Assembly (NCBI GenBank): GCA_016934675.1 | Contig: JAFGSJ010000022.1 | Span: 1-59,023 of the forward strand | Origin: a bacterium | GTDB lineage: Bacteria; CSSED10-310; JAFGSJ01 | DNA length: 59,023 nucleotides | Direction of reading: 5' to 3' | In this document: in pieces, positions 42,363 to 50,762 of the stretch | Position numbering within the stretch: the stretch's first letter is position 1 | How the letters are laid out: each line of letters starts with the position of its first letter | Made by a program: the position numbers and the translations under genes | Notes under the pieces: model-generated | The model's database searches: none | What the model was told of the DNA's origin: nothing | Seen by the model: only the letters and a program-made list of their open reading frames with translations

Positions 42363-43367
42363 ATGTCAAAATGTGATATCACGATTATGTTCAAACAGGA
42401 TCGTCGGACCTATCAGCCGGGTGATACGATCGAGGGCACTGTCCATGTTGATGTGAACAAGGAAGTGGTCTGTAAGAAATTTGAGATCGAGTTTCTCTGG
42501 CAGACGCATGGCAAAGGGAACCGCGACAACGGAGTGATTGACACGATTTCGAATAATGACATTTCCTGGTTTGCTGGCTCAAGTTACACTTATGATTTCA
42601 GCTTTACGGTCCCACATTATCCTTTAAGTTATCACGGACACATTTTGAATGTAGATTATTATATTCGAGCCAGGGCTGATATTCCCTGGGCAATTGATCC
42701 AAAGAAAGAAGAGGACCTTTTAGTGTCTCCAGGCCCTGAAAGCCGTGATTATTATTTGGCGGAAATGAACAAGGAAAAAACCAAAAAGGAAAAATCGACT
42801 CAGTTATCGCAAACCGGGAAAATCATCGGTTGGATCATAGGATTGGTTTTTCTGGGAATGCTTGTGTTTCTTTTTGTGGCGTTCTGGTGGATTTTTATTT
42901 TGATCGCTCTTGGGATCGCCATTCAACGCTGGATGCATCGACTCGCTGAGAAGAAGCTCGGTCCGATTACACTGAACTTGTCAGACCCGACACCGATTTC
43001 ACCGGGTCAGGCACTGCCACTGACTTTCAGTTTCATGCCGGGTGGTCAGGTAACAATAAATACCATCGAGGCCAGCCTAATTGGCCAGGAGGTCTGTGTA
43101 TCGGGGAGCGGAACAAATCGAACGACCCATCGGCATACATTACATGAAGAAAAGACACGCTTAAGTGAATCATTCGAGGCATATAGTCACAGCTATCAGG
43201 AGTTCAAAACCGAATTTATGATTCCCGATATTCCGGCTTATGCCTTCAAATCAAGCGATAATCGTATTGATTGGAGCCTCAAAATTCATGTTGACATTCC
43301 TCGCTATCCGGATTGGAAGAAAACCATTGCTCTTCATCTTGTTCCAGAAAATAAGACCCAACAATGA
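42363..43367 (+). CDS. Arrestin-like protein split by a membrane segment
   Basis: 334 residues. The N-terminal half (MFKQDRRTYQPGDTIEGTVHVDVNKEV, SYTYDFSFTVPHYPLSYHGHILNVDYYIRARADIP) looks like an arrestin/Spo0M N-domain beta-sandwich. A strongly hydrophobic stretch (IIGWIIGLVFLGMLVFLFVAFWWIFILIALGIAIQ, about 152-186) would form two helices. The C-terminal half (PISPGQALPLTFSFMPGG, TEFMIPDIPAYAFKSSDNRIDWSLKIHVDIP) is a second arrestin-like sandwich. If both halves are cytoplasmic, the helices make a hairpin. The gene overlaps nothing, and starts four bases after the ATPase stop. The role is unknown. Confidence 0.7.
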   Translation: MSKCDITIMFKQDRRTYQPGDTIEGTVHVDVNKEVVCKKFEIEFLWQTHGKGNRDNGVIDTISNNDISWFAGSSYTYDFSFTVPHYPLSYHGHILNVDYYIRARADIPWAIDPKKEEDLLVSPGPESRDYYLAEMNKEKTKKEKSTQLSQTGKIIGWIIGLVFLGMLVFLFVAFWWIFILIALGIAIQRWMHRLAEKKLGPITLNLSDPTPISPGQALPLTFSFMPGGQVTINTIEASLIGQEVCVSGSGTNRTTHRHTLHEEKTRLSESFEAYSHSYQEFKTEFMIPDIPAYAFKSSDNRIDWSLKIHVDIPRYPDWKKTIALHLVPENKTQQ

Positions 43368-43412
43368 CTGGTTAATAGTCTTAGGCTTCAACTGAAGGGG
43401 GAAGGATAGCAC

Positions 43413-43598
43413 GTGCAAAGATTGTATTTTCATTCTGAAGAATGTTTGTGTCCACAATGCAATGATAAACGATTTAAACGAATCCCACGAAAATGGTGGA
43501 TGAAAATTTTCACCGGATCACGTTATTATAATTGTCGTATCTGCCGGAGTGATTTTTTCTATATTGGTGGAGTCTTTATCCGGTTAATAGTCCGGTAA
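43413..43598 (+). CDS. Zinc-ribbon microprotein
   Basis: 61 residues starting at a GTG, with AAGGATAG about 7 bases upstream. It has two CxxC knuckles (CPQC and CRIC) about 29 residues apart: CLCPQCNDKRFKRIP and YYNCRICRSDFFY. These form a plausible zinc ribbon. A hydrophobic tail (IGGVFIRLIV) ends it. It lies 46 bases after the arrestin-like gene. It may bind zinc and RNA, DNA or protein; I do not recognise a named family. Confidence 0.6.
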   Translation: MQRLYFHSEECLCPQCNDKRFKRIPRKWWMKIFTGSRYYNCRICRSDFFYIGGVFIRLIVR

Positions 43599-43699
43599 AC
43601 CAGAAAAACGTAGGCACGAGTTCTGAATAGAAATTGCATGGTTTCTGTTGATAAAAAGTAACTACTTTGTGTTTGTGTAACACATATTGAGCGGACCAC

Positions 43700-44794
43700 G
43701 TGCTCCATGCGAGGGGAGAATTGTTTTCGATTAAATGGCTCCATTTCCACTGGCGGAAAATATGTGGCTGGTATTGGACACAATTTCAATCGTCTGAGGG
43801 CAATACTTGGGCGATTCGTGTTTCTTACAGTCAGTATCGCGAGCGGCTTGATACTTATTTGCAACGATATTGGCCCAACAGGACCAAGGGTGATTTTCGT
43901 CAACTCATTGTGCGGAAAAGAGTCCGGGTCAATTTCAGAAAGGTGAAACCGGACTACCGGGTCAGAAAAAATGATCTGATCCTATTGGATTCCAAGTGGC
44001 TGGAACCTTTGCGCAATAAACCCGTGGCCTCTCCCTTGACTATGCCGATCTTATATGAGGACCGCTATGTGCTCATTGTTGATAAACCGGCTGGGCTCAC
44101 CGTTCATCATCATTTTGATCTCGAGGCAACCTCCGTTATTTCTGAACTCATTGAGCGCAATCTCTTGTTAACCGACCCCGTCCTCGATATGGAAACCAAT
44201 GTAATCCATAGACTCGACAAATTTACGAGCGGCGTTCTTATGGTCTGTCGCAATTATCGGGATCTGCCCGTTTTTAAAAAATTGTTTCGGCAACGAAGAA
44301 TACATAAAGAATACAGAGCAGTGGTCCGTGGACAACTTCCGACCGAGCGGGGGGAGATAATAGCGCCGCTCCGGAAAGATGAGCGGATTTATCCTGCACG
44401 AATGGTTGTCGATCATAACTATTTTCGTCATGCAGTCACCGAATACGAGGTCATGGCCAGAACTGTCGAAGCCTCCCTGGTTAAAATCCATTTGATGACG
44501 GGCAGGACCCATCAAATCAGGGTCCATTTTGCTTCAATTGGTCATCCGGTCATGGGTGATTGTAAATACGATCCCCAGTCTCGTTCTGTTCTTAATAGAT
44601 CAGGTCAATCAGGGACTAGATCAGATTTGGGAGTACGCTTGATGCTACATGCATTCAGACTTCAATTTCAACATCCGTTTACCGGTCAGATTGTCGATAT
44701 CAGCTCGCCTTTGCCAGAGCCGTTCAGAGACCAGAATTATGCTTACTATATTCCTGAAGAAAAAAAACTTGACATTATTGAAAAGGAGCAGTAG
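43700..44794 (+). CDS. RluA-family pseudouridine synthase
   Basis: An S4-like N-terminal domain (YRERLDTYLQRYWP to VRKNDLILLDSKW) is followed by the RluA catalytic domain. It has ILYEDRYVLIVDKPAGLTVH, the catalytic Asp motif NVIHRLDKFTSGVLMVCRN, and MTGRTHQIRVHFASIGHPVMGD. RluA enzymes convert uridine to pseudouridine in rRNA or tRNA. The target is not readable. The start is uncertain: GTG 43700 gives a 40-residue non-homologous head, and GTG 43820 begins close to the S4 domain. It may therefore be about 40 residues shorter than given. Confidence 0.87.
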   Translation: MLHARGELFSIKWLHFHWRKICGWYWTQFQSSEGNTWAIRVSYSQYRERLDTYLQRYWPNRTKGDFRQLIVRKRVRVNFRKVKPDYRVRKNDLILLDSKWLEPLRNKPVASPLTMPILYEDRYVLIVDKPAGLTVHHHFDLEATSVISELIERNLLLTDPVLDMETNVIHRLDKFTSGVLMVCRNYRDLPVFKKLFRQRRIHKEYRAVVRGQLPTERGEIIAPLRKDERIYPARMVVDHNYFRHAVTEYEVMARTVEASLVKIHLMTGRTHQIRVHFASIGHPVMGDCKYDPQSRSVLNRSGQSGTRSDLGVRLMLHAFRLQFQHPFTGQIVDISSPLPEPFRDQNYAYYIPEEKKLDIIEKEQ

Positions 44795-44843
44795 ACTATA
44801 CATTAGAAGACAGAAATGAACCGTAACCAGGAGGGAAAAAAAC

Positions 44844-44872
44844 TTGACAAGATTGGCAGAGTGATTTATTGT
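44844..44872 (+). promoter_or_regulatory. Strong promoter for the secreted 156-residue protein
   Basis: TTGACA (44844-44849), spacer 17, TATTGT (44867-44872). The ATG at 44963 follows with an AGGAGG ribosome site, giving a leader of about 84 bases. With the terminator downstream it defines a monocistronic, probably well-expressed unit. Confidence 0.55.
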
Positions 44873-44962
44873 AATAATGCGGTTCTTATTTGTAAGGATT
44901 GATAAAAAAATGAAAAAGGCAGGAGAGTAAATAACAACTTTGAGTAGGAGGTAGAGCAACTC

Positions 44963-45433
44963 ATGAAAAAGTATGCCTTCGTATTAGTAGCAGTTTCAGT
45001 TTTTGCGGTATTTGCTTCCATTGTTGTGGCTCAGCATCTCGTAAGTCCCTGGATGGCACATCAGGATAGTTCTTCGGTTACAACTCAGATTTTTGTCTAT
45101 AATGCTGAAAACACACAACAAACCTGTACTTTCACGATGAGAAAAGTCCTTGAACCAGCAACCCAGACGACAGGCAGCGTTGTGATTCCAGCCAAAACCA
45201 CCAAGGTTATTCCTTGGGCGAATTATTGCGGTTTCATCACTTCGGGTTATCCGAACGATGAATTACCGGCAGATGGCAAGTTTGCCACACTTGAAATCTC
45301 GAATGCAAATGCATCATTTATCGGTTTCACATTCCGCTTTGGCTTCTCTGATGGTGAGTTCAATGTATTCTATTCAGAGCCACTTTTAGCTTGGCCGATG
45401 TTTGTGGAAAGCGGAACGGGTGGTTATAATTAA
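44963..45433 (+). CDS. Secreted small beta-rich protein of unknown function
   Basis: 156 residues with a clear signal peptide (MKKYAFVLVAVSVFAVFASIVVA, cleavage before QHLV). The mature part is rich in Thr, Ser, aromatic residues and beta strands: SSVTTQIFVYNAENTQQTCTFTMRKVL, SVVIPAKTTKVIPWANYCG, FATLEISNANASFIGFTFRFGF. It looks like a single Ig/immunoglobulin-like or jelly-roll sandwich with two cysteines, which could form a disulfide. No family is recognised, and there is no C-terminal sorting signal. The strong ribosome site, promoter and terminator suggest abundance (inference). Confidence 0.75.
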   Translation: MKKYAFVLVAVSVFAVFASIVVAQHLVSPWMAHQDSSSVTTQIFVYNAENTQQTCTFTMRKVLEPATQTTGSVVIPAKTTKVIPWANYCGFITSGYPNDELPADGKFATLEISNANASFIGFTFRFGFSDGEFNVFYSEPLLAWPMFVESGTGGYN

Positions 45434-45460
45434 ATCGATTAATTGAGTTTTCAATGTTTA

Positions 45461-45501
45461 AAAACCCAATCTCTCCCATCGGGATAGATTGGGTTTTTTT
45501 T
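45461..45501 (+). terminator. Rho-independent terminator
   Basis: AAAACCCAATCTCTCCC pairs with GGGATAGATTGGGTTTT with one internal mismatch and a 3-base loop, followed by eight T. It is 28 bases after the stop of the secreted protein gene and before the TPR lipoprotein gene. Confidence 0.85.
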
Positions 45502-45560
45502 AATTATTTTTATTTCTGAAATTCTTGTTTATCAATAAACACGATATTCGAGACGATTCT

Positions 45561-46730
45561 ATGAAAAATCTGTCAGGCATTATACTGTTGTTGGTGTTGA
45601 TAGTATATCCGTTGGGTTGTTCACGCCAGTCTGCTGAAATCCAGAGGCTCAAGGAAGAAGCCCTTCAGAAGACCGCAGAGGGCAATATTTCTGATGCCAT
45701 AGCCCTCTACCAGAATATCCTCCAGAAAGAGCCGAACGATGAACAGGTATTGAATAATCTGGGCCAGTTATTTGCTGTTAGTCATGTATATGATAAAGCG
45801 GAAGAATACCTATTGCATGCACTCGAACTTAATCCAGATAATGCTACCGTATTAAACAATCTTGGTTCACTTTATCTAGATGCTGACAAACTAGGACCAG
45901 CTCAGGAAATGTTGGAACGCTCACTGAAGATCGAGCCCAACAATGCGAAATCGCTCACCATGCTGGCCAGTTTATTCCAAGGTCAACAGAAATACGAGCA
46001 AGCCTTGGTACTGCTCGATCAGGCGATCCAAGCTGATCCTTCATTCGATGAAGCCTATTTCGTCAAAGGTTTTGTTTATATGGGACAGAGGAATCTCGAT
46101 GAAGCTGAAAAGGTCTGGCGACAGCTTCACCTGAAAAATCCGCTTTTCGGCCCGGTTAATTATCAACTATCAATTTTGTATCATTCTCGTCGGAAATTTG
46201 ATCAAGAAGGAGAAATTCTGAAGAAAAGTGTTGAGCTTGGTGTTCAGTATCCTGTGCTCTATTCGAGATACGCTTATATGCTGGAAGCATATAAACAGGC
46301 TGAGCAGGCGATCACGGTCCTTGAAAAGGCTTTGACGCTGAAGGAGAAAGATCCATATATCTATTATCAGCTTGGTTTTCTCGAGCTTGAGACTCATGCT
46401 CATACCGTCAAAGCAGAGGAATATTTCAAACAGGCCTATCGTCTTAATCCGAAATTGCGCTCGCTGTATCACACAGGATTGGCGTGGTCGGCTACTCTCA
46501 AAGGCAAGTACGATATCGCTGAAAACTATTTTCGTTTGGCTCAAGGGCAACTGATGCAATTGCCGGTTGACATGCAGGCCCTTATCCATTATTATTTCGG
46601 TAAATACAATCTGAAGTTAGGTAAAGAAAAGGAAGCGGAACTGAGTTTGTTACAGGTCCGGGAACTCGACAAAAACGGATTATGGAGGAGCAAAGCCGAA
46701 CATGAGCTTCAAGTCCTTTCTCAGAAATGA
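45561..46730 (+). CDS. TPR-repeat lipoprotein (exosortase operon)
   Basis: 389 residues. It has a lipoprotein signal (LLLVLIVYPLGC, lipobox LGC), then about nine TPR units over the rest, e.g. GNISDAIALYQNILQKEPNDEQVLNNLGQLF, YDKAEEYLLHALELNPDNATVLNNLGSLYL and LGPAQEMLERSLKIEPNNAKSLTMLASLF. TPR lipoproteins often accompany exosortase systems. It is the first gene of a four-gene run that ends in the exosortase and its membrane partner; the next gene begins 29 bases before its stop. The ribosome site before 45561 is weak. Confidence 0.85.
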   Translation: MKNLSGIILLLVLIVYPLGCSRQSAEIQRLKEEALQKTAEGNISDAIALYQNILQKEPNDEQVLNNLGQLFAVSHVYDKAEEYLLHALELNPDNATVLNNLGSLYLDADKLGPAQEMLERSLKIEPNNAKSLTMLASLFQGQQKYEQALVLLDQAIQADPSFDEAYFVKGFVYMGQRNLDEAEKVWRQLHLKNPLFGPVNYQLSILYHSRRKFDQEGEILKKSVELGVQYPVLYSRYAYMLEAYKQAEQAITVLEKALTLKEKDPYIYYQLGFLELETHAHTVKAEEYFKQAYRLNPKLRSLYHTGLAWSATLKGKYDIAENYFRLAQGQLMQLPVDMQALIHYYFGKYNLKLGKEKEAELSLLQVRELDKNGLWRSKAEHELQVLSQK

Positions 46731-47247
46731 TTTTTCTATCAGGGGCATGTCTTCCTGGTCGGGGGTGCTTCTGCTGTTGATGACAAACTGGTTACTGCTG
46801 ATGAATTTGCCGGGTTGTACCAGGATGTCTCTAACCGAGCAGCAACGTCTTGAGAAATTACTCGAGCGGCGCATCGAGCAGTTGATGTTTGCACAGTCTC
46901 GTCGCGATGCCGAAGAAGCATATTCTTTTTATTCGGAACGGTATAAAAAGAGAATTTCACCTTTTGAATTTGCTAACAAAAAGTTTCCAAAGAAACAAAT
47001 GCTCGAGGTTGAACGAACAGGTTATTCAATTGATTCGATCGAATATTCGCATAATTTTACGGAAGCGCTGGTCTTTTTAACTATAAAAATGAAAATGGTC
47101 ACATCCCTGCTCCCCGTTTCCGGACCAGTCCCTTTTGAGGTCAAGGACAAATGCAGATGGGTGTTGATTGATGATCAATGGTATCGGGAACCAGAGCGTG
47201 TTCTAGAAAATATCTCCGGGCATCGTTTCTATACATATAAACATTAA
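46702..47247 (+). CDS. Small lipoprotein of unknown function (exosortase operon)
   Basis: 181 residues; the effective start may be at ATG 46747. A signal LLLLMTNWLLLMNLPGC ends in lipobox LPGC. The mature domain has charged helices (EKLLERRIEQLMFAQSRRDAEEAYSFYSERYKKRISP) and strands (FTEALVFLTIKMKMVT, VKDKCRWVLIDDQWYREP). It resembles a small NTF2/DUF4440-like alpha+beta domain, as does the protein at 22194, but I cannot name the family. Its start overlaps the TPR gene by 29 bases and its stop overlaps the exosortase ATG (TAATG). Confidence 0.7.
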   Translation: MSFKSFLRNDFSIRGMSSWSGVLLLLMTNWLLLMNLPGCTRMSLTEQQRLEKLLERRIEQLMFAQSRRDAEEAYSFYSERYKKRISPFEFANKKFPKKQMLEVERTGYSIDSIEYSHNFTEALVFLTIKMKMVTSLLPVSGPVPFEVKDKCRWVLIDDQWYREPERVLENISGHRFYTYKH

Positions 47248-47786
47248 TGAAGCGAAAAATCAGCACATTCATACGGCAGAATTGGGTCCTCTTCAAATTC
47301 TATCTCTATTTCTTTTATTTGATGGGATTACTGTATTTGTTAGCGCACTGGAATGTGACTGAGAATATTTTGGCCTACCATTTTCCCCATCTCATTGCGG
47401 TCATGGTCGGTTATCTTTTGGAGTTAATCGGTTTTACAGTCTCTGTTTCCCAGGCAACCATACACTTGCAGGGCTTTGCCTATCGGATCATTTACCATTG
47501 CTCCGGTCTGTTCCTGTTGATCATCTATTCAGCGGCAGTCATTGCTTATCCGGCAACGGTAAAGGAAAAAACGATCGGGCTCGTACTGGGGAATCCGTTG
47601 CTTTTTCTGTCCAATATCGTGCGTTTAGTCATGCTCGGCATCATTGGTTACAAGTATCCTCAATATTTCAACGCATCACACGAGTACCTCTGGCAGGGTA
47701 TTTTTATTGTATTTGTTATCTTTTTATGGTTAATCTGGAAGGAAAAATTTGTAAAAAGTGAAAAAAATATTCCAATTCCTGATTAG
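47247..47786 (+). CDS. xrtH: Exosortase (XrtH-like transpeptidase)
   Basis: A 179-residue integral membrane protein with about five to six helices. The exosortase/archaeosortase catalytic residues are present: Cys85 in YHCSGL, Arg126 in SNIVRLV and His145 in NASHEYLW. Exosortases cleave C-terminal PEP-CTERM-type signals and release or transfer the protein. The short length, absence of an EpsI-type domain and the following membrane protein point to the XrtH (IPTL-CTERM) class. I base this on motif and context, not on a profile search. The M14 peptidase at 26399 carries a matching VPSLSVGG signal. Confidence 0.85.
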   Translation: MKRKISTFIRQNWVLFKFYLYFFYLMGLLYLLAHWNVTENILAYHFPHLIAVMVGYLLELIGFTVSVSQATIHLQGFAYRIIYHCSGLFLLIIYSAAVIAYPATVKEKTIGLVLGNPLLFLSNIVRLVMLGIIGYKYPQYFNASHEYLWQGIFIVFVIFLWLIWKEKFVKSEKNIPIPD

Positions 47787-48372
47787 TTTTATCTTTTTTT
47801 CATTGCTTTTTTTTGCGATATGGTTTTTTTTCAAAGACCCCTATACAGTGATTTTGGGGCATTCTTTCAGTCTTGTTTCCGACCTGTTTGCTCTGCCTTT
47901 TGTGACCACGATAGACGAGCAGGCGATCACGATCACTATTCGGCACACTACGATCAAAATCGATACGCTTTATTTGATTTCGAATATGGTTGTACTAATG
48001 GCCCTGGTTTTTTCCACGCCTTTTATGTGGTTCGGACGTAAACTGGTTTGCCTGTTTTGGGGCATTTTATTTCTCTTTATTTATCATCTTATAAGTTTGT
48101 ATATTATCCTGATTGCTCATGGCATTTCTCCGAATGCTGTTGGATTCCTGCAATTGATAAAGGCAATTTTCCTGGTGATCTATTCTTTTTCCGAACAGAT
48201 CGGTAAGGCGGTCATGCCCTTTATCATCTGGCTTTTTCTGGCCCGTGGTCAGGTTTTTGGGAAGATCAAGGAGCTGTCTGCACCTGAGGACCAATTAGCG
48301 GGGATTGATCTTGATTCTGAAGGGCAGGAGCAGGACAAAGAGAAGGGTTTGGAGCAGGATCCGGGTGTTTAG
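47758..48372 (+). CDS. Exosortase-associated membrane protein
   Basis: 204 residues starting at a GTG that overlaps the exosortase gene by 29 bases. It has about four hydrophobic segments (FQFLISFIFFSLLFFAIWFFF, LYLISNMVVLMALVFSTPFMWFG, LVCLFWGILFLFIYHLISLYIILIAHG and AVMPFIIWLFLA) and an acidic hydrophilic tail. Its position directly after a short exosortase matches the XrtH-associated membrane protein class. Its role in sorting is unknown. The last 78 bases overlap the convergent glycosyltransferase gene. Confidence 0.75.
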   Translation: MKKIFQFLISFIFFSLLFFAIWFFFKDPYTVILGHSFSLVSDLFALPFVTTIDEQAITITIRHTTIKIDTLYLISNMVVLMALVFSTPFMWFGRKLVCLFWGILFLFIYHLISLYIILIAHGISPNAVGFLQLIKAIFLVIYSFSEQIGKAVMPFIIWLFLARGQVFGKIKELSAPEDQLAGIDLDSEGQEQDKEKGLEQDPGV

Positions 48373-49077
48373 GGTCGAAGTGCCGGCGTGTCGTTCTTCA
48401 AAGACGATGGAAATTTCCTTGATCCGGAAATGGAGTCGGGCGCTGTAATAGAGGAGTTCTTCGACAATACTGGGACCGGTTGAGATAATCCGGTCAAGGG
48501 GGATTTGTTTCAAGGCTTCAACCCGGAAAGCCCTGAAGCCTGAGGTTGGGTCTTTCACCGGTACTCGTAACCACGTTCTGATCAAGAGACTGGCCATTTT
48601 TGTGATCCAGCGTCTGACAGGGGACCGACCCTGCTCTGAACCTCCCTCGACACTACGAGAACCAATGACCAGGTCATGGTCTGCCAGATGGCCAATCAGA
48701 ATGGGAAGATAGCGTGGTTGATGTGAAAAATCGGCATCCATTTCCACAACAGCGTCAGCACCCAATCCGATTGCTTTCTGAAAACCGGTAATTCCAGCCG
48801 AACCACGGCCACGTTCAGTCAGGCGATGGATGAGATGAATCCGTGAGTTCGTTTCGCTCAACCGTCGAACAGTTTCGTGGGTCCCGTCCGGGGAATTATC
48901 ATCGATGACGATGATTTGATAACGAGGATCAATTTCCAGAATCTCGTTCAACAACAGTTGTATATTTTCATTCTCATTATAGGTAGGTAACGTAATGAAC
49001 GGTGATTGAGCAGAAAAAGGGCGGTCACTTTGGATGTGATCATTCGAGGACGGGTCGGGTTTTTGACCGTTCAACAT
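48295..49077 (-). CDS. GT2 glycosyltransferase (polyprenol-phosphate mannosyl/glucosyltransferase-like)
   Basis: 260 residues. GT-A fold of the Dpm1 type: FITLPTYNENENIQLLLNEIL, VIDDNSPDGT, VVEMDADFSHQP (DxD), VIGSRSVEGG, KDPTSGFRAFRVEAL and the tail FEERHAGTSTLN. Dpm1-like enzymes move a sugar from a nucleotide to polyprenyl phosphate on the cytoplasmic face. There is no C-terminal membrane anchor except a final hydrophobic stretch. The start at 49077 overlaps the pheT stop by seven bases (gcATGTTGA). Its 3' end overlaps the exosortase partner gene tail-to-tail. Confidence 0.85.
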   Translation of the reverse strand: MLNGQKPDPSSNDHIQSDRPFSAQSPFITLPTYNENENIQLLLNEILEIDPRYQIIVIDDNSPDGTHETVRRLSETNSRIHLIHRLTERGRGSAGITGFQKAIGLGADAVVEMDADFSHQPRYLPILIGHLADHDLVIGSRSVEGGSEQGRSPVRRWITKMASLLIRTWLRVPVKDPTSGFRAFRVEALKQIPLDRIISTGPSIVEELLYYSARLHFRIKEISIVFEERHAGTSTLNTRILLQTLLFVLLLPFRIKINPR

Positions 49078-50762
49078 GCCATAAATCCTGTCAGGTCCAG
49101 CTCGAATACACTGATGGGAAGGTTGATATGCCATGCTTCGAGGACATGAGGAGACAACTCACCGATCAGACCAATGTGCCGCTCTTTGACCTTGATCGAG
49201 CCGACACGTCCCGGGATGAAACCGGGCTGATCTTCCGGTTCTTTGGAATACTGAATCCCAAGATGATACATTAAACTGGTCAGATAACTGTCAATGTCAG
49301 AAAAATTGGTTGTCGGATGTGCAATCAGGGCTGCTGCCATAATTCGGGTTTCCGTTCTCATTATCTGTTCGGCTTGTTGAACAACGACATCCCCCACTTC
49401 AAAAATGCGATGCGGATATGCGCTTTTAGCACTTGCCGCCTCAACACGAAGCAAAGAAGGTAGTATCCGGTTGCGGAGTGTGGCATGGGCCAGACTCATC
49501 GGGTTGGCAACCTCGACTAACGGGTTGTCCGGAGTAGCCATCAGGTCAGCCAGTTCAACTCGGGAAATCAAAATATTGGAAATAATTTCCTCGAATCCAT
49601 ACCCAATGAGCAGGTGCCGTACCTTATCGGAAAATTCTTCCTGGATTGTTAGTCGTCCAACGGTGAAATCTACGGGCATGATCGGTTCAAATTCATTATA
49701 GCCAAGACTCATGGCAAAATCCTCGATCAGATCCATGGGATGCAGGTAGTCGGCCCGATACGGTGGTAGAACGCATTCAATATTCTGTTCTTGGAGGATT
49801 GTTTCGATGCCGTATTCCCGTAACAGGCGGCAAATCGTTTCAGGGGAATAGACTGTGCCGAGAGCTTGAGTGAAAGTAGCGAGTGGACAAACCAGTTTCT
49901 GCTTGTACGGATAGGGATTGACCACCTTTTGACCGAGAGGTGTCGTATAAGGATATTCCGTGATCATGGGTAGAATTTCATAACCCTGATCCGCTAGATT
50001 GCACGCGAAAATATTTAGACCTAATGCGACAGCATGGATATCATTGCCCGTAGCTTCTATGAACAGATGCTGCTCCCCAGGTTTGATCTCGCCGGAACGC
50101 CTGCTGTTGATGATGGGAGGAAATGACAGAACCCTGTCATCATGATCGACAAAATAGGGATAGCGGGATAAGCCTTGGAGTATCGCCGCATATTCTCGAC
50201 CCTTTGGGTGCTCTTCGAGAATCCGATCGAGCGTCAATTCTTGATCGAATCCTAAAGGTATGAAACTCGTGGTTTTTGGGTCTACGGCCTGATATTGAAC
50301 CGGGAAATGGACCAGATCATACTCATATATTCCGATGGACAGTGTTTTGCGAGACCGTCCGAAATTTTCAGACAGCTTTTCCTGGGTCTGGATAAGCTGG
50401 ACCAGCATATGCTCAGTCACTGCCGGTCCATGAGCCGCAAAGGCCCCGATATAAGGACGAATACCTTCCAATTCGGATGAAACGATTATTCGATGACTTT
50501 CATCTTGACGACCTTGTTCAAAAAAATTGTATCTCGTCAACGATCCTGTAAGCTTTACCCTGATCTGGCGTGCAAGACCTTCAAGACTCCACAAGTCGGG
50601 TCGATTGGTATCATTGAGTTCGATTTTGATCTCACCCGTCTGTTCGTTATAGTCTTTTAATTCTGCCTTGGCCAAGGGCAGGAATGCTTCGAGTTGTTCG
50701 ATGGTATAGACGCAACCGAGCATGGAATCCAGGTCATTTTTGACGATTTCAATTGTGGGCAT
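49071..50762 (-). CDS. pheT: Phenylalanyl-tRNA synthetase beta subunit, archaeal/eukaryotic-type
   Basis: A 563-residue PheT. The start (TIEIVKNDLDSMLGCVYTIEQLEAFLPLAKAELKDY), ELNDTNRPDLWSLEGLARQIR, FPPIINSRRSGEI and VLPPYRADYLHPMDLIEDFAMSLGYN are those of the short archaeal/eukaryotic form, not the about 800-residue bacterial form with tRNA-binding and B5-FDX-ACB domains. Bacteria with this type include spirochaetes and several candidate phyla. pheS is not adjacent, whereas usually the two are together; it may be elsewhere. AAGGAG ten bases upstream supports the start. Confidence 0.9.
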   Translation of the reverse strand: MPTIEIVKNDLDSMLGCVYTIEQLEAFLPLAKAELKDYNEQTGEIKIELNDTNRPDLWSLEGLARQIRVKLTGSLTRYNFFEQGRQDESHRIIVSSELEGIRPYIGAFAAHGPAVTEHMLVQLIQTQEKLSENFGRSRKTLSIGIYEYDLVHFPVQYQAVDPKTTSFIPLGFDQELTLDRILEEHPKGREYAAILQGLSRYPYFVDHDDRVLSFPPIINSRRSGEIKPGEQHLFIEATGNDIHAVALGLNIFACNLADQGYEILPMITEYPYTTPLGQKVVNPYPYKQKLVCPLATFTQALGTVYSPETICRLLREYGIETILQEQNIECVLPPYRADYLHPMDLIEDFAMSLGYNEFEPIMPVDFTVGRLTIQEEFSDKVRHLLIGYGFEEIISNILISRVELADLMATPDNPLVEVANPMSLAHATLRNRILPSLLRVEAASAKSAYPHRIFEVGDVVVQQAEQIMRTETRIMAAALIAHPTTNFSDIDSYLTSLMYHLGIQYSKEPEDQPGFIPGRVGSIKVKERHIGLIGELSPHVLEAWHINLPISVFELDLTGFMAC

